Positions 50,041 to 58,685 of a stretch of DNA of 64,000 nt are shown here, one piece after another (positions within the stretch are counted from its first letter, which is position 1; each line of letters begins with the position of its first letter). This DNA comes from Cryomorphaceae bacterium 1068 (GTDB lineage Bacteria; Bacteroidota; Bacteroidia; Flavobacteriales_D; Cryomorphaceae): contig JAPVXR010000008.1 in assembly GCA_027214385.1 (NCBI GenBank), positions 1 to 64,000 on the forward strand, read 5' to 3'. The translations under genes and the position numbers were made by a program. Below the pieces are notes generated by a model. The model searched no databases. It saw nothing but the letters and a program-made list of their open reading frames with translations, and had not been told where the DNA came from.

Positions 50041-51309
50041 TTAACCTCTTAGCTTTTTCTCTACAGACTTTAAGCAGAAGAGTACGTTCTTTTTCACTGT
50101 TTTTGTCTGTGCTATCAGCGCTCGATTGTCTGAGGCTTCTGCCAAATCTATGATGTTACCACTCTTTTGAAGAATCAAAATGCGATTGGATTCATTGTCG
50201 TAAGCACTGTTTACCAATTCATCTACCTCCAGATAATAATGAATCTCATCTGCTTCGATCTCGAGATGGTCCAAAGTTGCTCTTTTTAGCGCTTTAATAT
50301 ATTCGGGATCAAAAGGTTCATTGCTTAGTTTTACCCGAAACAGCTTACGATTGATCAATCTTTGGCACAAGTCTGATAGAATTAAGTCTTCACTTTCACT
50401 CCAAACTTTGATCGCTCCCATGATGTCGTAATCATCGAGTTTTACAAAGTTATTAATCACCTCAGGGTTGTTTTTAAAATCATCGACTCCGTAGTCTTTA
50501 TCAAGAAAAAACTTCAGCGCAGGAGAAGCAAAAATCGCTTTGCCTTTTTTGGACGATTCCTTGGCTCTGCTCAAAATATTGATTAGCAGCTTCTCTGCCG
50601 AGACCACTGTTTTGTGCAAATAGACTTGCCAGTACATTAGCCTTCTGGCCACAATAAATTTCTCGATGGAGTAGATTCCTTTCTCTTCTACTACCAAACG
50701 ATCATCTACTACATCGAGCATCTTGATGATTCGCTGATTGCTGACTACCCCTTCCGAAACCCCTGTAAAGAAGCTATCTCTAGATAGGTAATCGAGTCGA
50801 TCCATGTCAAGCTGACTGCTTACCAGCTGATGAAGAAAGTGTTTTGGGTAGAGGTCACGAAAAATCTCAATCCCCGTTGATAAAGCTCCGTCGAAATAGT
50901 CATTGAGCTTTTCCATCAGTAGGCTGGAAATGTGCTCATGCGTCACGTTTTTCACCAAACTGAACTCAAGGCTATGCGAGTACGGACCATGCCCGATGTC
51001 ATGAAGCAAAATAGCCACCATAGCTCCTTGGGCTTCTTTATCGGTAATTTCAACGCCTTTATCACGCAGCGATAAAATGGCTTCACGCATTAAGTGCATA
51101 GCGCCCAAGGCATGATGGAATCTGGTATGATTCGCCCCTGGGTAAACTAAGTGCGACATTCCCACCTGTTTGATTCTTCTGAGTCTCTGAAAATAAGGGT
51201 GCTCTACGATATCGTGTAGGAGAGGATCTGAAACCGTAATGAATCCATAAACAGGATCATTCAGAATTTTTCGTTTGCCGGGATTTGAATCGCGATCTTT
51301 GTCGCTCAT
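50041..51309 (-). CDS. HD-domain phosphohydrolase
   Basis: The 422-residue protein has the HD metal site: His in HTRFHHALGAMHL, then the HD pair in ILLHDIGHGPYSHSLE, and a further Asp in QLDMDRLDYLSRDSFFTG. This matches the SAMHD1/dGTPase-like HD family. The C-terminal half (about 220-422) is helical without other motifs. Members hydrolyse dNTPs or other nucleotides; the substrate here is unproven. First gene of the lipid A operon, with a good promoter upstream, a position I recall as conserved in flavobacteria. Confidence 0.87.
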   Translation of the reverse strand: MSDKDRDSNPGKRKILNDPVYGFITVSDPLLHDIVEHPYFQRLRRIKQVGMSHLVYPGANHTRFHHALGAMHLMREAILSLRDKGVEITDKEAQGAMVAILLHDIGHGPYSHSLEFSLVKNVTHEHISSLLMEKLNDYFDGALSTGIEIFRDLYPKHFLHQLVSSQLDMDRLDYLSRDSFFTGVSEGVVSNQRIIKMLDVVDDRLVVEEKGIYSIEKFIVARRLMYWQVYLHKTVVSAEKLLINILSRAKESSKKGKAIFASPALKFFLDKDYGVDDFKNNPEVINNFVKLDDYDIMGAIKVWSESEDLILSDLCQRLINRKLFRVKLSNEPFDPEYIKALKRATLDHLEIEADEIHYYLEVDELVNSAYDNESNRILILQKSGNIIDLAEASDNRALIAQTKTVKKNVLFCLKSVEKKLRG

Positions 51310-51362
51310 GGATTAATACTGCTTGTGCACACTAAAAGCGGTGCGTTTTTTGTTTATTAGAT

Positions 51363-51391
51363 CAAATGTAAAGCAAATTGGCTGAAGCCAA
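51363..51391 (-). promoter_or_regulatory. Promoter of the HD-lpx operon
   Basis: On the minus strand TTG (51391-51389) and TACATTTG (51370-51363) are 18 bases apart, the same spacing as at rpmH. The -7 box is 53 bases before the ATG at 51309. An inverted repeat covers the -33 element. Confidence 0.55.
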
Positions 51392-51392
51392 T
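51377..51392. repeat. Inverted repeat between porX and the lpx operon
   Basis: ATTGGC-TGAA-GCCAAT is a perfect 6-bp inverted repeat in the 106-base divergent region. It overlaps the -33 element of the HD-lpx promoter and lies 24 bases before the porX ATG. It could be an operator or a small mRNA hairpin. Confidence 0.5.
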
Positions 51393-51415
51393 AAAATCAA
51401 AACCTGCAACACTAT

Positions 51416-52963
51416 ATGTCTTCAAGAATACTCTGGGCCGATGATGAAATCGAATTGCTCAAACCTCACGTTTTATTTCTTCGAGAAAAGGGATACGACG
51501 TAACCACGGTAAATAGCGGTTCTGATGCCGTGGATATGGTTCAAGAACAAAATTTTGATATCATTTTTCTAGATGAAAATATGCCTGGTATGTCGGGGCT
51601 TGAAGCCTTGAGCGAAATAAAAGCCTCTAAACCTTCCATTCCTGTGGTGATGATCACCAAAAGTGAAGAGGAGTCGATAATGGAAGATGCGATCGGATCA
51701 AAAATATCTGACTACCTCATTAAGCCGGTCAACCCAAACCAGATTTTGCTTTCGCTAAAAAAGAATCTGGACAACAAGAAATTGATCAACGAAAAAACCA
51801 CCAGCAACTATCAGATGGCTTTTCGAAATATCGGGATGACTCTGGGAGATCGACTCAGCATCGAAGAGTGGAAAGAGGTATATAAGAAATTGGTTTTTTG
51901 GGAACTAGAGCTAGAGAGTGGGAGTGACGGAGTGATGGAAGAAGTTCTTACCATGCAAAAAACCGAAGCCAATCGTTCTTTTGGAAAGTTTGTGATGGAC
52001 AATTATTTAGACTGGTTGGATGAAAACTCCAATGAAGCTCCTATCATGTCTCACACAGCGTTTAAGGAATACGTCGTTCCCGAAATAGATGAGTCTCCAC
52101 TTTTCTTGATCTTAATTGATAACCTTCGGTACGATCAATGGAAGACAATCGAGCCCGCCATAACAGAGTTCTTTCACGTGGATAAAGAGGATATTTATTT
52201 CAGCATCTTGCCTACGGCTACGCAGTATTCGAGAAATGCATTTTTTGCAGGATTGATGCCTGGTGATATTCAGAAAATCTATCCGAATCTTTGGAAAAAC
52301 GACGAAGATGACGGAGGGAAAAACCTACACGAAGAGGAGCTTCTGGGAAATCAACTAAAGCGCTTGGGTAAAGACGTCAAATACAGTTACAATAAGATAA
52401 CGAAGCATGAATACGGTCGAAAGTTGGCGGATAATATGTCTAACCTGATGAATAATCAGCTGAACGTAATTGTCTACAACTTTGTCGACATGCTCTCACA
52501 TGCCCGAACCGATATGGAGGTGATTCGCGAACTAGTAGAAGATGATTCTGCCTACCGCTCGCTTACCATGAGTTGGTTTGAGCATTCTCCCCTGCGAGAT
52601 ATCATGCGTGCTATCGCCGAAAAGGGCGGGAGAATGGTCATTACAACCGATCATGGTACCATCCAGGTAAACGATGATGTCAAGGTAGTTGGAGATAGAA
52701 ATACCAGCACAAACCTTCGCTACAAGCATGGGCGAAATTTGAATTACAACGACAAGAATGTCTTTGCCGTTGCAAGGCCAGAAGATGCACGTTTGCCAAA
52801 AAGCAATATGAGTTCGAGTTATATCTTTGCCCGCGAAAGACAGTATTTCGTGTATCCCAATAACTACAATCACTTTCAGCGATTTTATCGGGATACGCTC
52901 CAGCACGGAGGAATTTCCCTGGAGGAGATGCTAATTCCTATCGTATCGCTAAGTGCAAAATGA
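51416..52963 (+). CDS. porX: T9SS regulator PorX: response regulator fused to PglZ phosphatase domain
   Basis: The 515 residues consist of a CheY-like receiver (1-120; LWADDEIELL, phospho-site Asp53 in FLDENMPGMSG, VMITKSEEES), a helical linker, and a PglZ alkaline-phosphatase-type domain. Likely metal ligands there are Asp235 in LILIDNLRYDQWK and Asp412-His413 in VITTDHGT. This architecture is diagnostic of PorX, which with sensor PorY controls the type IX secretion system and also has phosphodiesterase activity. PorY is not in the window. It overlaps tsaE by four bases. Several T9SS cargo genes are in this window. Confidence 0.93.
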   Translation: MSSRILWADDEIELLKPHVLFLREKGYDVTTVNSGSDAVDMVQEQNFDIIFLDENMPGMSGLEALSEIKASKPSIPVVMITKSEEESIMEDAIGSKISDYLIKPVNPNQILLSLKKNLDNKKLINEKTTSNYQMAFRNIGMTLGDRLSIEEWKEVYKKLVFWELELESGSDGVMEEVLTMQKTEANRSFGKFVMDNYLDWLDENSNEAPIMSHTAFKEYVVPEIDESPLFLILIDNLRYDQWKTIEPAITEFFHVDKEDIYFSILPTATQYSRNAFFAGLMPGDIQKIYPNLWKNDEDDGGKNLHEEELLGNQLKRLGKDVKYSYNKITKHEYGRKLADNMSNLMNNQLNVIVYNFVDMLSHARTDMEVIRELVEDDSAYRSLTMSWFEHSPLRDIMRAIAEKGGRMVITTDHGTIQVNDDVKVVGDRNTSTNLRYKHGRNLNYNDKNVFAVARPEDARLPKSNMSSSYIFARERQYFVYPNNYNHFQRFYRDTLQHGGISLEEMLIPIVSLSAK

Positions 52964-53382
52964 CAAAATACATCGCTCGTTCACTAAAGGATTTACCGAC
53001 CATTGCGGACCAATTGATTACAGAGGCAGGAGAGCATAGACTCTTTGCCTTCTATGGAAAGATGGGAGCTGGAAAAACCACTTTGATCAACTCGATTTTG
53101 GAAGTTTTGGGCGTGGAAGAAAGTGGAAGTAGTCCTACTTTTTCCCTCGTGAATGAGTATCAAGGAAGAGTAGGCGAGCCCGTTTACCACTTTGATTTCT
53201 ATCGGATAGAAAATATTGACGAGGTCTACGACATCGGATACGAAGATTATTTTTTTAGTACCAACTATTGTTTCATTGAATGGCCCGAAAAGGTGGAGGA
53301 ATTGCTCCCTGAGGATGTGGTTAAAGTTCAAATAAGAGTAGAAGGTGGTCACCGCGAGATACTGCTTGATGTCGACAATTGA
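52960..53382 (+). CDS. tsaE: tRNA threonylcarbamoyladenosine biosynthesis ATPase TsaE
   Basis: The 140-residue P-loop protein has Walker A GKMGAGKTT at 33-41, then SGSSPTFSLVNEYQG and HFDFYRIENIDEVYDIGYEDYF. The late CFIEWPEKVEELLPED motif is typical of TsaE/YjeE. It drives the TsaBDE complex that makes t6A37 in tRNAs reading ANN codons. It overlaps porX by four bases; coupling of porX with tsaE is conserved in many Bacteroidota to my knowledge. Confidence 0.96.
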   Translation: MTKYIARSLKDLPTIADQLITEAGEHRLFAFYGKMGAGKTTLINSILEVLGVEESGSSPTFSLVNEYQGRVGEPVYHFDFYRIENIDEVYDIGYEDYFFSTNYCFIEWPEKVEELLPEDVVKVQIRVEGGHREILLDVDN

Positions 53383-53426
53383 ACCAATTTTCGTACTTTC
53401 AGGATTGCAAGGAAATCAATAGCTGA

Positions 53427-54647
53427 ATGATTAGTTCCAAAGAAGCTCTGAGAGCATTGGCCCAAGAGGTATCTCTGCAGCCACAAGAAGAAATGCTGGA
53501 AGTAGGCAGACGCCAAAAACGTTTGCAGATCGGTTTACCTCGGGAAACATCCTATCAAGAAAATCGAGTCGGGTTAGTTCCTGATTCCGTGGCAGTTTTG
53601 GTGGCCAATGGTCACGAAGTAGTGGTGGAAACCAATGCAGGTAAAAATGCCGACTTTCAAGACAGGGCTTACAGCGAAGCAGGTGCGAAAATAGCCTATG
53701 ACCGAAAAGAGGTTTTTGAATGTGATCTTGTTCTGAAAGTCGCTCCTCCAAGCACGGAAGAGATTGCTATGATGAACCAGAAGAGCACTCTGTTTTCTGC
53801 CTTGCAGCTGAGCGTCCAGCCTAGAGACACCCTGAAAAAATTAATGGCCAAGAGAATTTCTGCAGTAGCATGGGATTACATTCAGGATAAAGATGGAATC
53901 TATCCGATCGTCCGAGCTATGGGCGAAATTGCCGGAAACATGGCCGTAATTATTGCCGCCGAATACTTGAGCAGTGGTAGTAAAGGACAAGGCCTACTTT
54001 TGGGAAATGTTTCGGGTGTGGCCCCTGCCGAAGTGGTGATCATTGGAGCAGGTACCGTAGCCGAACACGCGTGTCGGGCGGCCCTCGGATTTGGAGCCCT
54101 TGTGAAAGTATTCGACTTTTCCACGTATCGATTGCGCCGCTTGCAAAATGACGTAGGCTCGAGAATATTTACCTCAGTAATTCAAACCGAAGAACTGCGT
54201 AGGGCCTTAAGCACTGCGGATGTAGCTATTGGTGCCATTCGTGGAAACGAAGGCCGCACCCCAACCGTCGTTACCGATGAAATGGTGTCGCAAATGAAAT
54301 CGGGATCGGTCATAGTTGATATTTCAATCGATCGTGGAGGGTGCTTTGAGACGTCGAAAGTGACCAATCACACTAATCCGATTTACAGGAAGTACGATGT
54401 GATTCACTACTGCGTGCCCAATATTGCTTCCGATGTTTGCAAAACTGCCTCGATGGCTTTGAGCAATATCTTTACTCCGCTTTTGCTTAATATGGGCGAG
54501 CAAGGCGGTTGCGCCAGCTTAATTAAAAAGGACCGAGGCTTCAGACATGGAGTTTATCTCTACAACGGAACGCTCACGAACGAATCCTTGGGTCAGGCGT
54601 TTAATCTTCCCTACAAAGACATTGACTTACTTTTTGCGGCTTTCTAA
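53427..54647 (+). CDS. ald: Alanine dehydrogenase
   Basis: The 406 residues include an N-terminal extension of about 30 before the family start (RLQIGLPRETSYQENRVGLVP). The substrate domain has VLKVAPPSTEEIA. The NAD-binding domain has VVIIGAGTVAEHACRAALGFG (about 205-225) and DVAIGAIRGNEGRTPTVV. VIVDISIDRGGCFETS completes the pattern of AlaDH/PNT family enzymes. It interconverts alanine and pyruvate plus ammonium with NAD. It lies 44 bases after tsaE and abuts the next gene directly. Confidence 0.9.
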   Translation: MISSKEALRALAQEVSLQPQEEMLEVGRRQKRLQIGLPRETSYQENRVGLVPDSVAVLVANGHEVVVETNAGKNADFQDRAYSEAGAKIAYDRKEVFECDLVLKVAPPSTEEIAMMNQKSTLFSALQLSVQPRDTLKKLMAKRISAVAWDYIQDKDGIYPIVRAMGEIAGNMAVIIAAEYLSSGSKGQGLLLGNVSGVAPAEVVIIGAGTVAEHACRAALGFGALVKVFDFSTYRLRRLQNDVGSRIFTSVIQTEELRRALSTADVAIGAIRGNEGRTPTVVTDEMVSQMKSGSVIVDISIDRGGCFETSKVTNHTNPIYRKYDVIHYCVPNIASDVCKTASMALSNIFTPLLLNMGEQGGCASLIKKDRGFRHGVYLYNGTLTNESLGQAFNLPYKDIDLLFAAF

Positions 54648-55046
54648 ATGAAATTTACCAAACGCCTTCGCCTCTTCCTAACGGGATTTTTATTGGGTAG
54701 TATTCTCGTTGTTTTCTTTTTTCACGATCGACTTTCGGTACTGACCTCCTGGTTGCCAAATAATCGAGTGCTCTTTCGAATCGAGAATACACTTGATGGT
54801 GCGACTGAGCACGCGAAATGTCAAATGGACTGCCTTCAAGTGGATACAGTCATGATCAATTATACCTTCAAAGAGGGGGATGTTCAGTTTGGGATGAGTG
54901 AAACACATGCCGATCCCAAAGTGTATGTGGTTGATACCCGTTATGAAGACCGTTTGGTCAGGTTATCGTTTGAAACAGCAGACAGCTCTGCAATACTAAC
55001 AGAGGTCATACTTCCTTTTGAGACAGTGGAGTGCAATTGCCCTTAA
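54648..55046 (+). CDS. Small membrane-anchored protein, possibly DUF4258-like
   Basis: The 132-residue protein has an N-terminal helix (about 8-26, LRLFLTGFLLGSILVVFFF) and an exported-side remainder with AKCQMDCLQVD, INYTFKEGDVQFGMSETH and KVYVVDTRYEDRLVRLSFE. This order of features resembles the small DUF4258-like proteins that sit beside ald in flavobacteria, but I am only moderately sure. It starts directly after the ald stop (TAA-ATG), so it is co-expressed. It shares TTAA with the convergent proline dehydrogenase gene. Four Cys (two in CQMDC, two in the terminal CNC) could bind metal. Confidence 0.65.
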   Translation: MKFTKRLRLFLTGFLLGSILVVFFFHDRLSVLTSWLPNNRVLFRIENTLDGATEHAKCQMDCLQVDTVMINYTFKEGDVQFGMSETHADPKVYVVDTRYEDRLVRLSFETADSSAILTEVILPFETVECNCP

Positions 55047-56266
55047 CCCTTTTTCCTTCTTTTGATCTCCCTCGAAATGAGATTTAGCTCTCTCCCGGTC
55101 TGACCTTGAACGGAAGTGTTCTCTTCAGCTCGACGAATGAGATAAGGCATCACGTCTTTTACGGGGCCATAAGGAACATACTTGGCGACATTATACCTGG
55201 CCTTACTCAAATTGAAGCTGATGTGATCGCTCATACCATATAATTGAGCAAAGAAGATTCGCTCATCATTGCGGTCTAATTCGAGTCTATCCATTTCTTG
55301 AGCCAGCAAAAGGGAGCTGTCTTCGTTGTGTGTTCCCGCGCAGAAATAAACGTTACTTAAGTGGTTAAGGCAAAATTGCATTGCGGCATCATAGTCGCGA
55401 TCAGTAGCATCCTTGTTTGGTTGAATAGGGGAGGCATAGCCCTTCTCTTCGGCTCTCATGCGCTCTTTTTCCATATAGGCACCACGCACCAATTTTACTC
55501 CGTAGAAAAAATCATTTTCCTCTGCTTGGGCTTGTGCTATCACCAAATGCGCCATTCTATCGTGACGGTACATCTGCAGAGTATTGTAGACAATGGCTTT
55601 CTGCTTATTGTACTTGGCCATCATTTCCATGGCTAGATTGTCAATGGCATCTTGGATCCAAGATTCCTCAGCGTCAATGAAGATTGGAGTATCAGCAGAG
55701 ACCGCACGCTTGCAAAGTGCATCAACCCGACCCTTTAGTTTTTCGTATTCGGCAGATTCTGTTTTAGTAAGATCTTTTTCTGCTGAAACTTTTTCTAGAA
55801 GTGTATTTCTGCAGAGTCCACTTACTTTGAAAACACAAAACGGAATATGTGGATTTTTATCAGCGGTTTCAACCGTTCTCAAAATTTCTTTGTACCCTGC
55901 TTCAAACTCATCTTCTTCGTTTTTACCTTCTACCGAGTAATCGAGAATTGTCCCGATATTATAGGCATCCAGGATTTTTGTCGTGTCCGCGCATTCCTCA
56001 ATATTTTCTCCACCGCAAAACTGATGAAAGATGGTATTCTTGATGATTCCTTTTATTGGGAGGTGGAGCTTCAAAGCCCAAATGGAAGTAAATTTTCCAA
56101 CTACCATAAGACTCTGACTAGCTACGACCCGAAACAGGAAGTATGCTTTTTTTAGGTCATTGTTTGATTTGCTTGCAAAAGCAATTTGCGTGTCATTAAA
56201 TGACAATTTCTCAGCTTGTGGCGGAAACTCAGATTTCGGGACACTAGTTTTGTTTGTCGGTTCCAT
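55043..56266 (-). CDS. Proline dehydrogenase
   Basis: From ATG 56266 the product has 407 residues; a TTG at 56206 would fit the usual family start (FNDTQIAFASKSN) better, so the exact start is open. The FAD-binding TIM barrel shows FIDAEESWIQDAIDNLAMEMM, GVKLVRGAYMEKERMRAEEKGY, FCAGTHNEDSSLLL and KYVPYGPVKDVMPYLIRRAEEN, all conserved in the PutA/PRODH family. It oxidises proline to pyrroline-5-carboxylate, passing electrons to quinone. The second enzyme (P5C dehydrogenase) is not fused or adjacent. It is divergent from aroB. Confidence 0.93.
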   Translation of the reverse strand: MEPTNKTSVPKSEFPPQAEKLSFNDTQIAFASKSNNDLKKAYFLFRVVASQSLMVVGKFTSIWALKLHLPIKGIIKNTIFHQFCGGENIEECADTTKILDAYNIGTILDYSVEGKNEEDEFEAGYKEILRTVETADKNPHIPFCVFKVSGLCRNTLLEKVSAEKDLTKTESAEYEKLKGRVDALCKRAVSADTPIFIDAEESWIQDAIDNLAMEMMAKYNKQKAIVYNTLQMYRHDRMAHLVIAQAQAEENDFFYGVKLVRGAYMEKERMRAEEKGYASPIQPNKDATDRDYDAAMQFCLNHLSNVYFCAGTHNEDSSLLLAQEMDRLELDRNDERIFFAQLYGMSDHISFNLSKARYNVAKYVPYGPVKDVMPYLIRRAEENTSVQGQTGRELNLISREIKRRKKG

Positions 56267-56308
56267 TTTCAAAAAGCAATCCTATATTCGCCTGAAGCTT
56301 TAAAATTC

Positions 56309-57403
56309 ATGTCAAAAGTAGAAATCAAACGTATTAAGACAGACGGCCACGAAGTAGTTTTTGGCCGACATTGCCTCGCTGAGATGGCGGAGCTTCTGTC
56401 TGACGAATCGTACCGTGAAGTGAAAGTATTCATTTTAGCAGACGAAAATACGCTAAGGAATTGCTTGCCCGAAATGATTTCTAAAATTCCTCTTCTCGAA
56501 GGTGCTGAAGTGATTGAAATCGAATCAGGTGAGGAGAGTAAATCATTCGAAGTTGTCGCCCGTATATGGGAAGTACTCACTGAATTGGGAGCAGATCGTA
56601 GCAGCGTGATGATCAATCTTGGCGGCGGAGTGATTACAGACTTAGGCGGATTTATAGCTGGTACTTTCAAGCGGGGTATTCGTTTTATCAATATTCCCAC
56701 ATCACTTTTGGCCATGGTCGATGCCTCAATAGGAGGAAAGACCGGTATCAATCATTCAGGACTCAAGAATGAAGTCGGGCTCTTTAACAATCCGCAAGGA
56801 GTTTATGTTGACCCCACTTTTCTCACCACCTTGCCCAAAGCTCACGTGCTAAGTGGCTTTGCTGAGATGGTAAAACACGCCCTGATCTTTTCACCTGGTT
56901 ATTGGAAAGAATTGCAAGAAGTAAGCTTACTCGACTTGCCTTCTTTGGATGATAGCATCTACCGATCTATCGAAATAAAAAATCAAATTGCAAGTAGCGA
57001 TCCATACGAATCAGGGAGGCGTAAGATTCTGAACTTCGGCCATACGATTGGTCATGCTTTGGAGGCTTACTCGCACGAAAGCGATACCAAAACGCTTCTT
57101 CATGGAGAGGCGATTGCCATCGGAATGGTATGTGAAGCGTACATTTCTCACAAGTTGGAGCGTCTTTCTGAGGAACAATTGAAAGAAATATCATCTTTCG
57201 TGTTCAGCCTTTTTCCGAAAGTGAACTTGGAGGCATTTACATTTCATCGCTTGATAGAAATCATGCGCCACGACAAGAAAAACCGCGACGAACGGATCAA
57301 TTTCACACTCTTGCCCGAAATCGGTGATGCTGTTTTCGATCGAAATGGGCAGGCTGATATGGTTGTGGACTCTCTAAACTATTACCAAAGATGGGTGGGT
57401 TGA
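56309..57403 (+). CDS. aroB: 3-dehydroquinate synthase
   Basis: ATG 56309 gives 364 residues. NAD and zinc sites are visible in the family pattern: MINLGGGVITDLGGFIAGTFKRG, INIPTSLLAMVDASIGGKTGINH, GFAEMVKHALIF, KILNFGHTIGHALEAYS and LHGEAIAIGMVCEAY with its His ligands. It makes 3-dehydroquinate in the shikimate route. A TATATTCG box lies 18 bases upstream. Earlier in-frame codons overlap the divergent proline dehydrogenase and are unlikely. Its TGA shares a base with the aroA start (TGATG). Confidence 0.96.
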   Translation: MSKVEIKRIKTDGHEVVFGRHCLAEMAELLSDESYREVKVFILADENTLRNCLPEMISKIPLLEGAEVIEIESGEESKSFEVVARIWEVLTELGADRSSVMINLGGGVITDLGGFIAGTFKRGIRFINIPTSLLAMVDASIGGKTGINHSGLKNEVGLFNNPQGVYVDPTFLTTLPKAHVLSGFAEMVKHALIFSPGYWKELQEVSLLDLPSLDDSIYRSIEIKNQIASSDPYESGRRKILNFGHTIGHALEAYSHESDTKTLLHGEAIAIGMVCEAYISHKLERLSEEQLKEISSFVFSLFPKVNLEAFTFHRLIEIMRHDKKNRDERINFTLLPEIGDAVFDRNGQADMVVDSLNYYQRWVG

Positions 57404-58638
57404 TGATCAGTTTAGAAAGAGATACCACACCCGATTCCATTGTTGAAATTAATTTACCTGCTTCGAAAAGTATCAGTAATCGAGCGCTCATCATTCAGTA
57501 TTTGGCAGAAGCCGATATAAGAGTTGAGAATCTTTCTGAAGCTGACGATACCGTATATCTCAATGATGCTTTGCGGAACGGTGGCGATGAATTGTGGATG
57601 GGCGATGCCGGTACGGCATCAAGATTTTCCATTGCCTATGCAGCTGTAAAGTCAGGCAGGCGAACAATCAGAGGAAGCGAGCGCTTAAGCCAGCGCCCCA
57701 TGAAGCCGCTCATTGATGCCTTGCGAAGTTTAGGTGCAAATATTGTCTGCCTCGAAAAGGAGGGGTACTTGCCCGTTGAAATCATCGGCCAAGAAATACC
57801 AGGTGGCGAAGTTGAAATAGAAGCAAGTGTCAGCAGTCAGTTTATTTCTGCTTTAATGTTGATCGGGCCTCAATTGACTAAAGGTCTGGTTATTAAATTC
57901 AGAGGAAAACCCACTTCTTTGCCCTACTTGGCCATAACCGAAGAGGTTATGAAAATGTGTGGTGCTGAGGTTAGAATCGGAGAAGATTCGATCGTAGTTG
58001 GGCCAAGAAAGTATGTCAGCGCCATTGTTCACGTTGAGCCTGATTGGTCAGCTGCATCGTATTTTTTTTCGGCGGTCGCACTCAATCCTCAGCTGAAAGT
58101 ATTGCTCAAAGGCCTGAATTCACAGGCCATTCAGGGCGATGCGAATTTGGTTGATCTTTACGAGCCCTTAGGTGTGGAGCCCACTTTTAATCAATCCGGT
58201 CTGCTCCTTGAGCATTCTGACAAAGCGACACCTCCACTCACCACTGATCTGCAAGACAACCCTGATTTGGCGCAAACCATCGCTGCTACCTATGCAGGAC
58301 TCAATAAAGAGGTTTTGCTGACAGGCTTGCATACACTCAAGGTGAAAGAGACCGATCGCTTAAGGGCTATGGTCAACGAATTGAGTAGAATGGGAGTAAG
58401 GTCGGAAGCAACGGATGACTCTCTTATTGTGAAAGCGGGACACGAATTATTGTCCGATAAATTCATTCATACTTATGGAGATCACCGGATGGCCATGGCT
58501 TTTGCACCGTTGGTCTTCATGACCAAGTTGAGCTTAGAGGATCCCCTCGTTGTCGCCAAGTCCTTTCCTGATTTTTTTGCTCAGTTTTCGAAGTTGGGTG
58601 TCAAGACCAAAGTGACTGGATCGAAATTCGATTGGTAA
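57403..58638 (+). CDS. aroA: 3-phosphoshikimate 1-carboxyvinyltransferase (EPSP synthase)
   Basis: ATG 57403, overlapping the aroB stop by one base, gives 411 residues. Motifs include LPASKSISNRALIIQYLA, MGDAGTASRFSIAYA, RLSQRPMKPLIDALRSLGA, SVSSQFISALMLIGPQL, DWSAASYFFSAVAL, KVKETDRLRAMVNEL and YGDHRMAMAFAPL. It adds enolpyruvate to shikimate-3-phosphate. The glycine-rich loop reads GDAGTASR where classic enzymes have GNAGTAMR, a variation usual in Bacteroidota. It is co-translated with aroB; other shikimate genes are elsewhere. Confidence 0.95.
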   Translation: MISLERDTTPDSIVEINLPASKSISNRALIIQYLAEADIRVENLSEADDTVYLNDALRNGGDELWMGDAGTASRFSIAYAAVKSGRRTIRGSERLSQRPMKPLIDALRSLGANIVCLEKEGYLPVEIIGQEIPGGEVEIEASVSSQFISALMLIGPQLTKGLVIKFRGKPTSLPYLAITEEVMKMCGAEVRIGEDSIVVGPRKYVSAIVHVEPDWSAASYFFSAVALNPQLKVLLKGLNSQAIQGDANLVDLYEPLGVEPTFNQSGLLLEHSDKATPPLTTDLQDNPDLAQTIAATYAGLNKEVLLTGLHTLKVKETDRLRAMVNELSRMGVRSEATDDSLIVKAGHELLSDKFIHTYGDHRMAMAFAPLVFMTKLSLEDPLVVAKSFPDFFAQFSKLGVKTKVTGSKFDW

Positions 58639-58685
58639 ATTTCAGGATTAGTGTTTTCTTTACACTAACCAACCAATTTAGCTTT

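Noticed and set aside
50041-51309. HD-domain protein as a dNTP-depleting antiphage enzyme
   Set aside because: It heads the lipid A operon in an otherwise housekeeping setting, and no other defence gene is adjacent.
51416-52963. PglZ domain as a sign of a BREX phage-defence system
   Set aside because: The domain is fused to a CheY receiver as in PorX, and no BREX genes (brxC, brxL, pglX) are nearby.
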